From positions 2,219,001 through 2,283,000 of the forward strand of contig NZ_OY781981.1 in the NCBI RefSeq assembly GCF_963677565.1: a stretch of DNA of 64,000 nt, written 5' to 3'. Positions 34,392-43,019 of the stretch are shown in pieces (the first letter of the stretch is position 1; each line of letters begins with the position of its first letter). Origin of the DNA: an uncultured Draconibacterium sp. (lineage in GTDB: Bacteria; Bacteroidota; Bacteroidia; Bacteroidales; Prolixibacteraceae). A program made the position numbers and the translations under genes. Below the pieces are notes generated by a model, which worked only from the letters and a program-made list of their open reading frames with translations, did no database searches and was not told where the DNA came from.

Positions 34392-34417
34392 AAAGGGACG
34401 AAATAAATCGTCCCTTT
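34392..34417 (-). terminator. Terminator of the metalloprotease gene
   Basis: AAAGGGACGA / TCGTCCCTTT form a perfect 10-bp stem with loop AATAAA; the minus strand then reads into Ts. It may act on both converging transcripts. Confidence 0.85.
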
Positions 34418-34423
34418 GTGTTT

Positions 34424-36796
34424 TTATTCCATCCCGATGGGCGCTCCTTGTGGAGGCATAATATCGCGGATTATTGCAAATCTTTCAGGATCTTTTTCGA
34501 ACTGTGTGATTCGCGACATGGCATAACCATAATGTGCTTTTATGCTGCCGCTTGATGTTGCGTATTTCTGTGTTGTAAACAAAAGCAGGTCTTGCAATTT
34601 TAGCCAGGCAATAGCTTTAACTTCAGATGATGCAGCAGCATCAGTTGCCAGTGCAGCAAGATAAGTCAGGAAAGAGTTATCTACTACTTTTTGTAATTCT
34701 CCATAGTAACCATCGCGTTTATCAGTTTTCCAGGTGGCTGAAATAATTTTATCCAGTACCGAGTTCAAGCTTGGTAAATCTGCATTTCTGCTGTGGTATT
34801 CCAGCATCCGTTGTGCTCTTTGTGAGTCGGTAATTTCGCTAAACACCATATTTGCAAGTGCTCCTGCAGCGCTCAACGGATCGAAGGTTGTACCTGTTTT
34901 TGATTGTACATTTTCAGTTTGGCTGCGAGAATAGCTCATTGGTTGCGGAGGAATAAGTTCCAGTAATTTCTCAGGAATAGCAAGGGCCTCCGGAGTAAGT
35001 GCCGCAAGTAGAGCATGCAGCGCTTTTTCCTGTTCTTCGGCAGGAACCATTTGGGCAACAAACTGACCGTCGCCTTTAAGTGCATAACGGTAATTCAGTC
35101 CTCCAAGTACTTTCGCTGAAGCAGTAATTTGGTAGCGGTGGAAATAATAAATGGGTACCAATACATTTTCCAGAGTGGCATATGGTGTGCCTTCAGGAAT
35201 GGTATTCTCTCCAAAATTCTTTAATGCTATTTTTCGTATTTCCATCATTCGCAGCAGTTCGTCGTATGGATTTTCACCGTTGTCCCACTGGTGAGTGTAT
35301 GGATGGACTCCACTAGCAGAAGTGGCATCGGATAAAAATGAAAGTCCACTTTCAAGACTTTCTGAAATGATATCATTCAGCGCTGCTTTTTCGTCTGTTC
35401 CTTCAGGGAACTGTGAGTATCCATAAGCGATAGAAGTTTTATCCCATTCACCAATTTTATCATCGTACGCTTCCGAAAGGTCGATTTTTCCATTTTTAAT
35501 TTTAACCAGTGGATGAGGGTAGTCCATAACCGATGTACGTCCTTCTGCACTCGAACTGTAAGCATGAGACAGCCCCAGTGTGTGGCCAACTTCGTGTGCT
35601 GATAACTGTCGGATGCGGGCAAGCGCCATCTCTTTGGCGCGTTCTACTTCTTTTGCATCTCCTCCGTAAGGAGAAATCAATCCCTGGGCAATCATAAAAT
35701 CCTGTCGGATGCGCAAAGACCCAAGTGAAACGTGACCCTTAAGGATTTCGCCGGTACGCGGATCCATAACAGATGCACCGTATGACCATCCGCGGGTTGA
35801 ACGATGTACCCATTGAATTACATTATAGCGTACATCCAGCATATCGGCACCTTCGGGCATTTCTTTTACGATGAATGCATTTTTAAATCCGGCAGCTTCA
35901 TAAGCCTGGTTCCACCAACTTGCACCTTCAATAAGTGCTGATTTTATTGGCTCCGGTGCGCCTCTGTCAACGTAATAAATAATGGGCTCAACCGGTTCGC
36001 TGATGGCTGCATTCGGATCTTTCTTTTCCAGGCGATGACGACGGATAAATCGTTTTGTTATCGGTTCGTCAATTGGGGTGGCATAGTCCATGTAACCAAT
36101 TCCTCCATAACCTGCCCTCGGATCAAAATCTCGTATTTTGTAATTGTCATCAGGAAGTTCAATAAACGAATGATGCAGTCTTATTGTAACTGCATCGGCA
36201 GACGGGGTAACACTGCCAACAAGTCTACCTGTGGGTTTTCCTGTGAATGTCAGAATAGATTCAAACTCGCTGTTTTTCGGGAAACTTCTCAAACCATCCT
36301 TATAAATGGCAGACCTTGATTTTTCAAGTTTGTATGAACCCTGCAGTGTGGCAGCCACGCGTCCACGATCCTCAAGCAAAAAATCAGTAGCGTCCAAGAA
36401 ATATGTTCCGTTTTCCTCTTTACTGATGGTGAAGCCCCACAAAACAGAGGTAGCAAATGCATCGTCAACAGCTTTTACCTCGTCGGCATTGCTACTTGAT
36501 GCCCGGTAAGAATAATTAACCTGTACCAATAAAATCTTGTTACCTGCTTTTACAAACTTCACAACGCGTGTTCCGGTTAATTTCCCACGGTCAAGTCCGA
36601 GGTCGTTCGATCCCACACCGGAAGCCAGCGATGTTACATACAAAAATTCTGTGTCGAGCTGACGAATTTCCAGTTCAATTTTGCCGTCCTCTTCGTTATA
36701 AGTAAAATTGAAAAACCCGGTGAATTCCCGGGCAGCCACTTCTGATATGCCAATATTTAGGGCAATTAATAAAATTAGTAAGTAATGTTTTTTCAT
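34424..36796 (-). CDS. Secreted zinc-dependent metalloprotease (DUF5117/DUF4953 type)
   Basis: A 790-residue exported protein. The ATG at 36796 starts a signal peptide (MKKHYLLILLIALNIGISEVAA); an in-frame TTG four codons upstream is less likely. The N-terminal half resembles DUF5117, with GVGSNDLGLDRGKLTG and a VRLHHS-like strand region. The catalytic metzincin motif HEVGHTLGLSH is at residues 401-411, followed by a Met-turn in SVMDYP. The C-terminal half (~450-790) matches the rest of the family. It probably works in the periplasm or at the surface on unknown proteins. It is a single-gene unit. Confidence 0.92.
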   Translation of the reverse strand: MKKHYLLILLIALNIGISEVAAREFTGFFNFTYNEEDGKIELEIRQLDTEFLYVTSLASGVGSNDLGLDRGKLTGTRVVKFVKAGNKILLVQVNYSYRASSSNADEVKAVDDAFATSVLWGFTISKEENGTYFLDATDFLLEDRGRVAATLQGSYKLEKSRSAIYKDGLRSFPKNSEFESILTFTGKPTGRLVGSVTPSADAVTIRLHHSFIELPDDNYKIRDFDPRAGYGGIGYMDYATPIDEPITKRFIRRHRLEKKDPNAAISEPVEPIIYYVDRGAPEPIKSALIEGASWWNQAYEAAGFKNAFIVKEMPEGADMLDVRYNVIQWVHRSTRGWSYGASVMDPRTGEILKGHVSLGSLRIRQDFMIAQGLISPYGGDAKEVERAKEMALARIRQLSAHEVGHTLGLSHAYSSSAEGRTSVMDYPHPLVKIKNGKIDLSEAYDDKIGEWDKTSIAYGYSQFPEGTDEKAALNDIISESLESGLSFLSDATSASGVHPYTHQWDNGENPYDELLRMMEIRKIALKNFGENTIPEGTPYATLENVLVPIYYFHRYQITASAKVLGGLNYRYALKGDGQFVAQMVPAEEQEKALHALLAALTPEALAIPEKLLELIPPQPMSYSRSQTENVQSKTGTTFDPLSAAGALANMVFSEITDSQRAQRMLEYHSRNADLPSLNSVLDKIISATWKTDKRDGYYGELQKVVDNSFLTYLAALATDAAASSEVKAIAWLKLQDLLLFTTQKYATSSGSIKAHYGYAMSRITQFEKDPERFAIIRDIMPPQGAPIGME

Positions 36797-37113
36797 TTTT
36801 ATGTGCAAAAAGTAATTATTTTAATTATGAATGTAGCAATAATATTTAATGCCGATGTTTTAGGTGTCAAAAATCTATGTAAATATTAATATTTAAGTTG
36901 AATTGATAAGTAAGTATGAAATTTTAGAGTAGTGTTAAAAAATTTTCAACCTGTTGTCAAATACATAAGCTAAAATTCCTCATCTCGGATATAAATTTAT
37001 CTTTGTCTATTGCAAAATCTTTTTTTTTAAAACTGAACTTGAAACCGAAAGAAAGACAATTTTCAATTTAATACTAAACCGTAGCCAAAAGCTACATTAA
37101 AATTTATCATCTT
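36797..37113 (+). promoter_or_regulatory. Intergenic region with hppA promoter and leader
   Basis: TATCTTTG at 36998-37005 fits a -7 element for hppA, predicting a leader of ~100 bases. A small perfect hairpin, GTAGC-CAAAA-GCTAC (37081-37095), lies 18 bases before the start codon and could affect initiation. No gene is seen. Confidence 0.5.
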
Positions 37114-39408
37114 ATGAGCAGTATTTTTATTATAGTGCCAATTGCCTCGATTTTGGCATTGGTATTTGCCTGGATATTCTTCAAATCAATGATGAAGAAT
37201 TCAGAAGGTACTGACAGAATGAAGGAAATTGCACAGCACGTTCGTGATGGAGCAATGGCCTATCTTAGACGACAGTACAAAGTAGTATTTATAGTGTTTG
37301 TGGTTCTTTTTATACTACTTGCCATTATGGCATTTTTCAAAGTACAAAATCCGTTTGTTCCTATCGCTTTTCTTACCGGTGGATTCTTCTCTGGTTTGTG
37401 TGGTTTCTTAGGAATGAAAACTGCAACTTTTGCATCAGCACGTACTGCACACGGAGCCTCGCAGTCTTTAAATAAAGGTTTGCAGGTAGCTTTCCGCAGT
37501 GGAGCTGTGATGGGATTGGTTGTTGTTGGTTTTGCACTTCTCGATATTGCAGCATGGTATTTGTTTTTAACAGAGGTGGTTTTTACACCTGAACATATGA
37601 CAAACGGACTGCATTTCCTTGGTCTTGATTTTGTTCATGCAGGAACTACTGAAAAACAAAAGCTGGTTGAGATTACAACAACGATGCTTACCTTCGGAAT
37701 GGGGGCATCTACACAAGCGTTGTTTGCCCGTGTTGGTGGAGGTATTTATACAAAAGCTGCCGACGTTGGTGCCGACCTTGTAGGTAAAGTTGAAGCTGGT
37801 ATTCCTGAAGACGACCCACGTAACCCTGCTACTATTGCCGATAACGTTGGTGATAACGTTGGTGATGTGGCCGGTATGGGAGCCGACCTTTACGAATCGT
37901 ATGCCGGTTCTATTTTGGCAACTGCAGCTTTGGGTGCTGCACTTCCTGCCATTGCATTGGAGAGTGCTAATATCGACCCAATTAAAGCCGTAACAGCGCC
38001 AATGATCGTGGCTGCGATTGGTATTATTTTATCGATCATCGGTATTTATATGGTACGTACAAAAGAATCGGCAACGCAGAAAAACCTGCTCAACGCGCTT
38101 CTTCTGGGAACAGGAGGTAGCTCTGTACTCATTCTGGTAGCCCTGGTTGGACTTGCGTTTGCAGGATGGATTACCTGGGGTGTTTTCTGGGCTGTAATTA
38201 TTGGTTTGGGTGCCGGTGTTATTATTGGTCAGGCAACCGAATATTATACTTCTGACGAGTACAAACCTACAAAAGGAATTGCCGAGCAGGCTCAGCAAGG
38301 TCCGGCTACAACCATTATCGATGGTATTGCTGTTGGTATGAGTTCAACATGGATTCCTGTTGTGACTATTGTTCTTGGAATTATGGGAGCATTTTACGCT
38401 GCAGGTGGAGCATCGCAGTTTGCCATGGGAGTTTACGGAATTGGTTTTGCCGCTGTTGGTATGTTATCTACTTTAGGTATTACCCTTGCTACTGATGCTT
38501 TTGGTCCGATCGCAGATAACGCCGGTGGTAACGCTGAGATGGCAGAACTTGATCCTGAAGTTCGTGAAAGGACTGACGCATTGGATATGTTAGGAAATAC
38601 AACCGCTGCAACAGGTAAAGGATTTGCAATTGGCTCGGCAGCACTTACTGCAATGGCACTTATTTCAGCTTATATGGAAGAAGTTCGTTTGTGGTTTGGA
38701 AAGATTGCCAAAGCTGGCGAAGGTTTTGTGACCAAAGGCGAATATGTTTTTTATAACGATGTTGCTCCGGCAGTTCAGGATGGAATGCAGGCGGTGAAAA
38801 TTTCAGCAGCTTCAGTTAAAGATTTTTCGGCAGCTTATGATATTACCCTGTTCAATCCAATGTTCCTCGGAGGTATTTTCCTTGGATCGATGATGGCCTT
38901 CCTTTTCAGTGCGCTTACAATGAAAGCTGTTGGTCGTGCTGCTTCGGCAATGGTTGAAGAAGTGCGCCGTCAATTCCGCGAAATTAAAGGAATATTGGAA
39001 GGAAAAGCAACTCCTGAATATGCCAAGTGTGTGGAAATTTCTACAAAAGGTGCACAGCGCGAAATGTTGTTGCCTTCGTTGGTAGCTATTATTGTACCTA
39101 TTGTTGTTGGAGCAGCAATGGGAGTTGCCGGTGTTATTGGATTGTTGGCCGGAGGATTGACTGCAGGTTTTACATTGGCCGTGTTTATGAACAACGCGGG
39201 TGGTGCCTGGGATAACGCTAAAAAATTCATCGAAAAAGGAAATTACGGTGGAAAAGGTAGCGAAGCACACCATGCCGGTGTTGTTGGCGACACTGTTGGC
39301 GATCCTTTCAAAGATACTTCAGGACCATCGCTAAATATCCTTATTAAACTGATGACTATGGTTTCGGTAGTTATGGCCGGTTTAACTGTAACATTAAGTT
39401 TGCTGTAG
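37114..39408 (+). CDS. hppA: K+-dependent membrane pyrophosphatase (ion pump)
   Basis: A 764-residue protein with ~16 helices that couples PPi hydrolysis to Na+ and/or H+ export. The PPi-binding motif DVGADLVGKVEAGIPEDDPRNPATIADNVGDNVGDVAGMGADLYE and the later ADNAGGNAEMAEL are complete (long motifs, about 222-270 and 465-480). GNTTAATGKGFAIGSAALTA has Ala at the position where K+-independent enzymes have Lys, so it should be K+-dependent. Na+ pumping is common in this subgroup, which is inference. The PPi produced by biosynthesis or PPDK can be used here for energy. It has its own promoter and terminator. Confidence 0.96.
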   Translation: MSSIFIIVPIASILALVFAWIFFKSMMKNSEGTDRMKEIAQHVRDGAMAYLRRQYKVVFIVFVVLFILLAIMAFFKVQNPFVPIAFLTGGFFSGLCGFLGMKTATFASARTAHGASQSLNKGLQVAFRSGAVMGLVVVGFALLDIAAWYLFLTEVVFTPEHMTNGLHFLGLDFVHAGTTEKQKLVEITTTMLTFGMGASTQALFARVGGGIYTKAADVGADLVGKVEAGIPEDDPRNPATIADNVGDNVGDVAGMGADLYESYAGSILATAALGAALPAIALESANIDPIKAVTAPMIVAAIGIILSIIGIYMVRTKESATQKNLLNALLLGTGGSSVLILVALVGLAFAGWITWGVFWAVIIGLGAGVIIGQATEYYTSDEYKPTKGIAEQAQQGPATTIIDGIAVGMSSTWIPVVTIVLGIMGAFYAAGGASQFAMGVYGIGFAAVGMLSTLGITLATDAFGPIADNAGGNAEMAELDPEVRERTDALDMLGNTTAATGKGFAIGSAALTAMALISAYMEEVRLWFGKIAKAGEGFVTKGEYVFYNDVAPAVQDGMQAVKISAASVKDFSAAYDITLFNPMFLGGIFLGSMMAFLFSALTMKAVGRAASAMVEEVRRQFREIKGILEGKATPEYAKCVEISTKGAQREMLLPSLVAIIVPIVVGAAMGVAGVIGLLAGGLTAGFTLAVFMNNAGGAWDNAKKFIEKGNYGGKGSEAHHAGVVGDTVGDPFKDTSGPSLNILIKLMTMVSVVMAGLTVTLSLL

Positions 39409-39432
39409 GCAAATCTTTAAAATAAAATATAG

Positions 39433-39463
39433 AACCACCTGTCGGAAGGCAGGTGGTTTTTTT
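39433..39463 (+). terminator. Terminator of hppA
   Basis: ACCACCTG (39434-39441) / CAGGTGGT (39450-39457), 8-base loop, then seven Ts. Confidence 0.9.
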
Positions 39464-39618
39464 GTGCGTCATTTCAAAAATTACATTCTTTTCAAGGTAG
39501 TAAATCGTGGATGAGTCTATGACACATAAACAAAATTTAACTTCTTTAATGAACAAATTATTTGTAAATTCAGTTACACTTAAAAACGTAAAAATTTCTA
39601 ATCAATAAAAATACTACC

Positions 39619-40632
39619 ATGGCAGATCTTACAACAACTTATATGGGTGTAGAGTTAAAAAATCCACTCATTCTCGGAGCAAGTAACCTTGTTACAAAAC
39701 CCGATGTAATAAAACAAATTGAAGAAGCAGGAATCGGAGCAATTGTATATCGTTCGCTTTTTGAGGAGCAAATTCAGTTGGAAAGCCTTCAGATGGATGA
39801 AGAGCTAAGCGAATATGAAAATCGTAATGCTGAGATGACTGATCTTTTTCCGGGATTGAAACACGCCGGGCCAAAAGAACATTTGTACAATGTTGAGAAA
39901 TTGGTTAAAAGTGTTGATGTTCCTGTGTTTGCAAGCTTAAATGCAATTTACGAACCTACCTGGGTTGAATATGCGCAGGAACTGGAGAAAACCGGTGTTG
40001 CAGGCTTGGAGATTAACCTTTATGCAGTGCCAGGTTATTTTGAAGTAACAGGAGAATCGATTGAGGATAAACAGGTGCAAATTGTTAAGGCGATTAAACA
40101 GGTTGTTAAAATTCCGGTAAGTGTAAAAATGAGTTTGTTTTACACCAATCCGTTAAACTTTATTAAGAAAGTGGATGAAGCAGGTGCTGATGGCTACGTA
40201 CTTTTCAACCGCTTTTTCCAACCAGAAATTGACATTGAAAAAGAAGAATACTTTTATCCATGGGAATTAAGTAACCCGAAAGATCACATGGTTGGTTTGC
40301 GTTATGCAGGACTATTACATGGTAACGTTGAAGGAAGCGTTTGTGTGAGCCGCGGTATTTACGACGCTAACGATGTTATAAAAATGTTACTTGCCGGTAC
40401 CGATGTGGTACAAATGGTAAGCACAATTTATCGTAATTCTCCATCAGTAGTTTCTGATATTTTAATGGATATTAATAAATGGATGGACGATAAAGGATAC
40501 AAAACACTCGATGATTTCAGGGGAAAACTTTCGCGTAAAAACATGAAAGACCCATTTGCTTATCAGCGTGCACAATATGTCGATATACTAACAAAATCGG
40601 AAGATATTTTCAAAAAATATCCGATGGTTTAA
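39619..40632 (+). CDS. Dihydroorotate dehydrogenase-like flavoprotein
   Basis: A 337-residue TIM-barrel protein of the PyrD/PreA superfamily. The N-terminal TTYMGVELKNPLILGASN, the central VFASLNAI and PVSVKMSLF, and the C-terminal VCVSRGIYDANDVIKMLLAGTDVVQMVS match the FMN barrel. Such 'dihydroorotate dehydrogenase-like' proteins in Bacteroidota are distinct from the true pyrD; the substrate is uncertain. There is no fused FeS domain. It stands alone between two terminators. Confidence 0.85.
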   Translation: MADLTTTYMGVELKNPLILGASNLVTKPDVIKQIEEAGIGAIVYRSLFEEQIQLESLQMDEELSEYENRNAEMTDLFPGLKHAGPKEHLYNVEKLVKSVDVPVFASLNAIYEPTWVEYAQELEKTGVAGLEINLYAVPGYFEVTGESIEDKQVQIVKAIKQVVKIPVSVKMSLFYTNPLNFIKKVDEAGADGYVLFNRFFQPEIDIEKEEYFYPWELSNPKDHMVGLRYAGLLHGNVEGSVCVSRGIYDANDVIKMLLAGTDVVQMVSTIYRNSPSVVSDILMDINKWMDDKGYKTLDDFRGKLSRKNMKDPFAYQRAQYVDILTKSEDIFKKYPMV

Positions 40633-40654
40633 TTGAGTAAATTTTTCGTAGCAT

Positions 40655-40690
40655 AAAAAAAACAGGAGCCGGTTGGTTTCTGTTTTTTTA
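40655..40690 (+). terminator. Terminator of the DHOD-like gene
   Basis: AAACAGGAGCC (40660-40670), loop GGTT, GGTTTCTGTTT (40675-40685), then Ts. Nearly the same hairpin recurs at 53294-53319. Confidence 0.85.
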
Positions 40691-41022
40691 CGGATAAACT
40701 ACAATTAGCCATGTAAACTATAGTAATCACAACTAACAAAAACTGCTTTAAAAGTAATCCAGAGGGAAGGATAGAAGCAGAGTAATATGAAGGCAATATC
40801 ATTCTGTTTTTTCATAGTTACATTATGAAGTTGTTTAAGATCGTAGTGAGTTTTAAGGGTTTGTTATTAATTTATAGTGCTAATATTCATTTTTTTGCAT
40901 AGCCTAAGCTATAGAAATAAAATTAACTGAAGTCCAATCGAATCAGATGGTTGATTACCTTTAATTAGATTACCTTTTAACAACTATTATAGAAAACAAC
41001 CTTATTCCAAATTAAATACCTG
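40691..41022. other. Gene-poor stretch with one tiny signal-peptide-like ORF
   Basis: No family gene is seen. On the plus strand 40825-40902 encodes 25 residues, MKLFKIVVSFKGLLLIYSAN plus five, resembling an isolated signal peptide. It could be a decayed secreted-protein start or chance. Confidence 0.3.
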
Positions 41023-42789
41023 TTATTCAACTTCACTTTTGCCTAATGTCATATTCTTTGCATTCTCTTTCTTATAGTTTGCAATAAAAAATGAGGGTAA
41101 AACCCCGGTATATTTTTTAAACGCGGAAATAAATACTGTTCTGTTTGCAAAACCTGATTGTTTGGCAAGGGCATCCTGAGTGTGATTGGCTGTATAACCT
41201 GACGTTATTAATTTAATGGCTTCGATGATTCGGTATTCATTTATAAAATGTGGAAAATTTGAATTCAATTGATTATTAATGGCCTGCGAAAGATAAGTTC
41301 GGTTGCTTGAAAGTTTCTCTGCCAATTGTTGAATATTGATTTTTGGATCCAGAAACAATTTTTCCTTGTCCATTAATTCCTTCAAATCTTTAATGAGTTG
41401 TTTTTCACGAATAAAGTTTTCCTGATGCTTCGAATCTTTACAATTGTATAAAGCCATTTTTTTTGACGATTCAACTTCCGATGCTTTTTTAATTGAGTTT
41501 TTCATCAACTCCAATTTTGATCGGTAAAGTTTCCTGTTGTAAAAAAGAATTACCAGGAAAACAATGCATAGAAACAATCCCCCCAAAAGCAAATTAAACA
41601 TTCTATGTCTTGTTTTCTGAAGTTCAAGGCGTGTTTTTTCATGGTTTTTATCGGCGAGAATAATCATCGACCGGGCACCATTCTCCTGATCTTTAGTTGA
41701 ATCTGAAATTTCATTGTAAAGCTCGGTATATTCAAGTGCTTTCTGGTAATTGCCTTTCTGGTAATTTATTTCTGCCTGCAGTTTATATACCTCGGGAATA
41801 AACCGGTAAGAAGCAAAACGAAGGGTGTCGCCGGGAGTTAAAAGTTCTGCTAGTTTTTGGGCTTCATCAAATTTTTGCTGCATTAATACTAATTGTGCCT
41901 TAACATACAAATACTCTTGGCGTACATCTTCCTGAATCGTTTCTTGCGGGGAGGCAGCTACTTCTTCCAAAAGTTTTTCTGCATTGCCCCGATTATTAGT
42001 TTTGAGCAAAGTTTCTGCCATTTTTATTTTTGTGTAGGCCATTGTATTGTTGCGATAAGAAGTGTGTAAGTGCGCTTCTGCTGTAGCTAAAGATTTCTTA
42101 AACCAGTTTAGAGCCGCATCGGGGTTCCCGGTTCGCAGGGCAATCTGCCCAAGGTTATTCATCATAACATAAGGACGGTAAAAATCCCATGTATCTTCTT
42201 CTATATACATTTGGTACAATCCTTCATAAATCTCTTGCGCTTTTTTATTCAAACCCGCATAATAATAAATATCGCCCAGCATATTAATAATATTCCGGTA
42301 ACCTTCACCTTTATCCGATTCCGGTGTTAAATCCCTATACTGCAGAATATGCATCATGGCTATGTCGTATTGTTTACGGGCAATATAAAACCGGCCTCTG
42401 GTATATTCTACCAAACACATATCATCAATACGATTGTATTTCTCCGCCAGTCGATAGGCTTCATTAAAAAAAGAGGCATACGCCGAATCAGATGCAGTAG
42501 CTTTCCATACCAATAAACGAATATGGGCAATTTCATCTTTTTGGGCAGTAATATCAAAAAGCTGGTTTAAATAATAGCGCCTGTTATTCACATCGCTGAG
42601 GCGTGACAACGAATCCTGCAAACGAACAACGCTTTCCCTGAAAGCTTCCCTATCCAAATTCTTTAGTTCGGCAAAAATATCATTGTTTTGTAGGTCTTTT
42701 GCTCTAACGTTTTGAATTACAGTAACTAAAAAAACGGTTAAAAACAATGCTGCATAAATACGAAATGTAACATATTCTTTTTTCAACAC
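41023..42789 (-). CDS. TPR-containing AraC-family transcriptional regulator, membrane-bound
   Basis: A 588-residue protein. A signal/anchor helix (about 8-28) is followed by a large periplasmic TPR region (~90-390; units such as AALNWFKKSLATAEA and KALEYTELYNE). A membrane helix comes next (about 400-420, LLLGGLFLCIVFLVILFY). A coiled linker leads to the C-terminal AraC helix-turn-helix pair (~470-575), with INIQQLAEKLSSNRTYLSQAIN and LAKQSGFANRTVFISAFKKYTGVLPS. This is a common one-component layout in Bacteroidota. It diverges from the first giant T9SS protein gene across a 230-base region and could regulate it, which is inference. Confidence 0.9.
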   Translation of the reverse strand: MLKKEYVTFRIYAALFLTVFLVTVIQNVRAKDLQNNDIFAELKNLDREAFRESVVRLQDSLSRLSDVNNRRYYLNQLFDITAQKDEIAHIRLLVWKATASDSAYASFFNEAYRLAEKYNRIDDMCLVEYTRGRFYIARKQYDIAMMHILQYRDLTPESDKGEGYRNIINMLGDIYYYAGLNKKAQEIYEGLYQMYIEEDTWDFYRPYVMMNNLGQIALRTGNPDAALNWFKKSLATAEAHLHTSYRNNTMAYTKIKMAETLLKTNNRGNAEKLLEEVAASPQETIQEDVRQEYLYVKAQLVLMQQKFDEAQKLAELLTPGDTLRFASYRFIPEVYKLQAEINYQKGNYQKALEYTELYNEISDSTKDQENGARSMIILADKNHEKTRLELQKTRHRMFNLLLGGLFLCIVFLVILFYNRKLYRSKLELMKNSIKKASEVESSKKMALYNCKDSKHQENFIREKQLIKDLKELMDKEKLFLDPKINIQQLAEKLSSNRTYLSQAINNQLNSNFPHFINEYRIIEAIKLITSGYTANHTQDALAKQSGFANRTVFISAFKKYTGVLPSFFIANYKKENAKNMTLGKSEVE

Positions 42790-43019
42790 AGAAACTTGTT
42801 AAAATTGATAAATTTTAACAAAGATAGACATTATGATCAGTTCTTTTTCACTTAAAAAGTAGCATTTTAAATTTTTGAATTGTTTTGAAGTTGGACGAAG
42901 GCGCTAAACAAAATTTCTATAGTTAATTAAAAAACTTTGCATTAGTTCAATTAATAACCTGTTTAATTTAATACTATTCATGTAGTCAATATTTAACTTC
43001 TTTGATAAAACCAAAAATT

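Noticed and set aside
40825..40902. 25-residue signal-peptide-like ORF as a gene
   Set aside because: No mature part and no conserved start context; could be chance or a remnant, so mentioned only within the intergenic entry.
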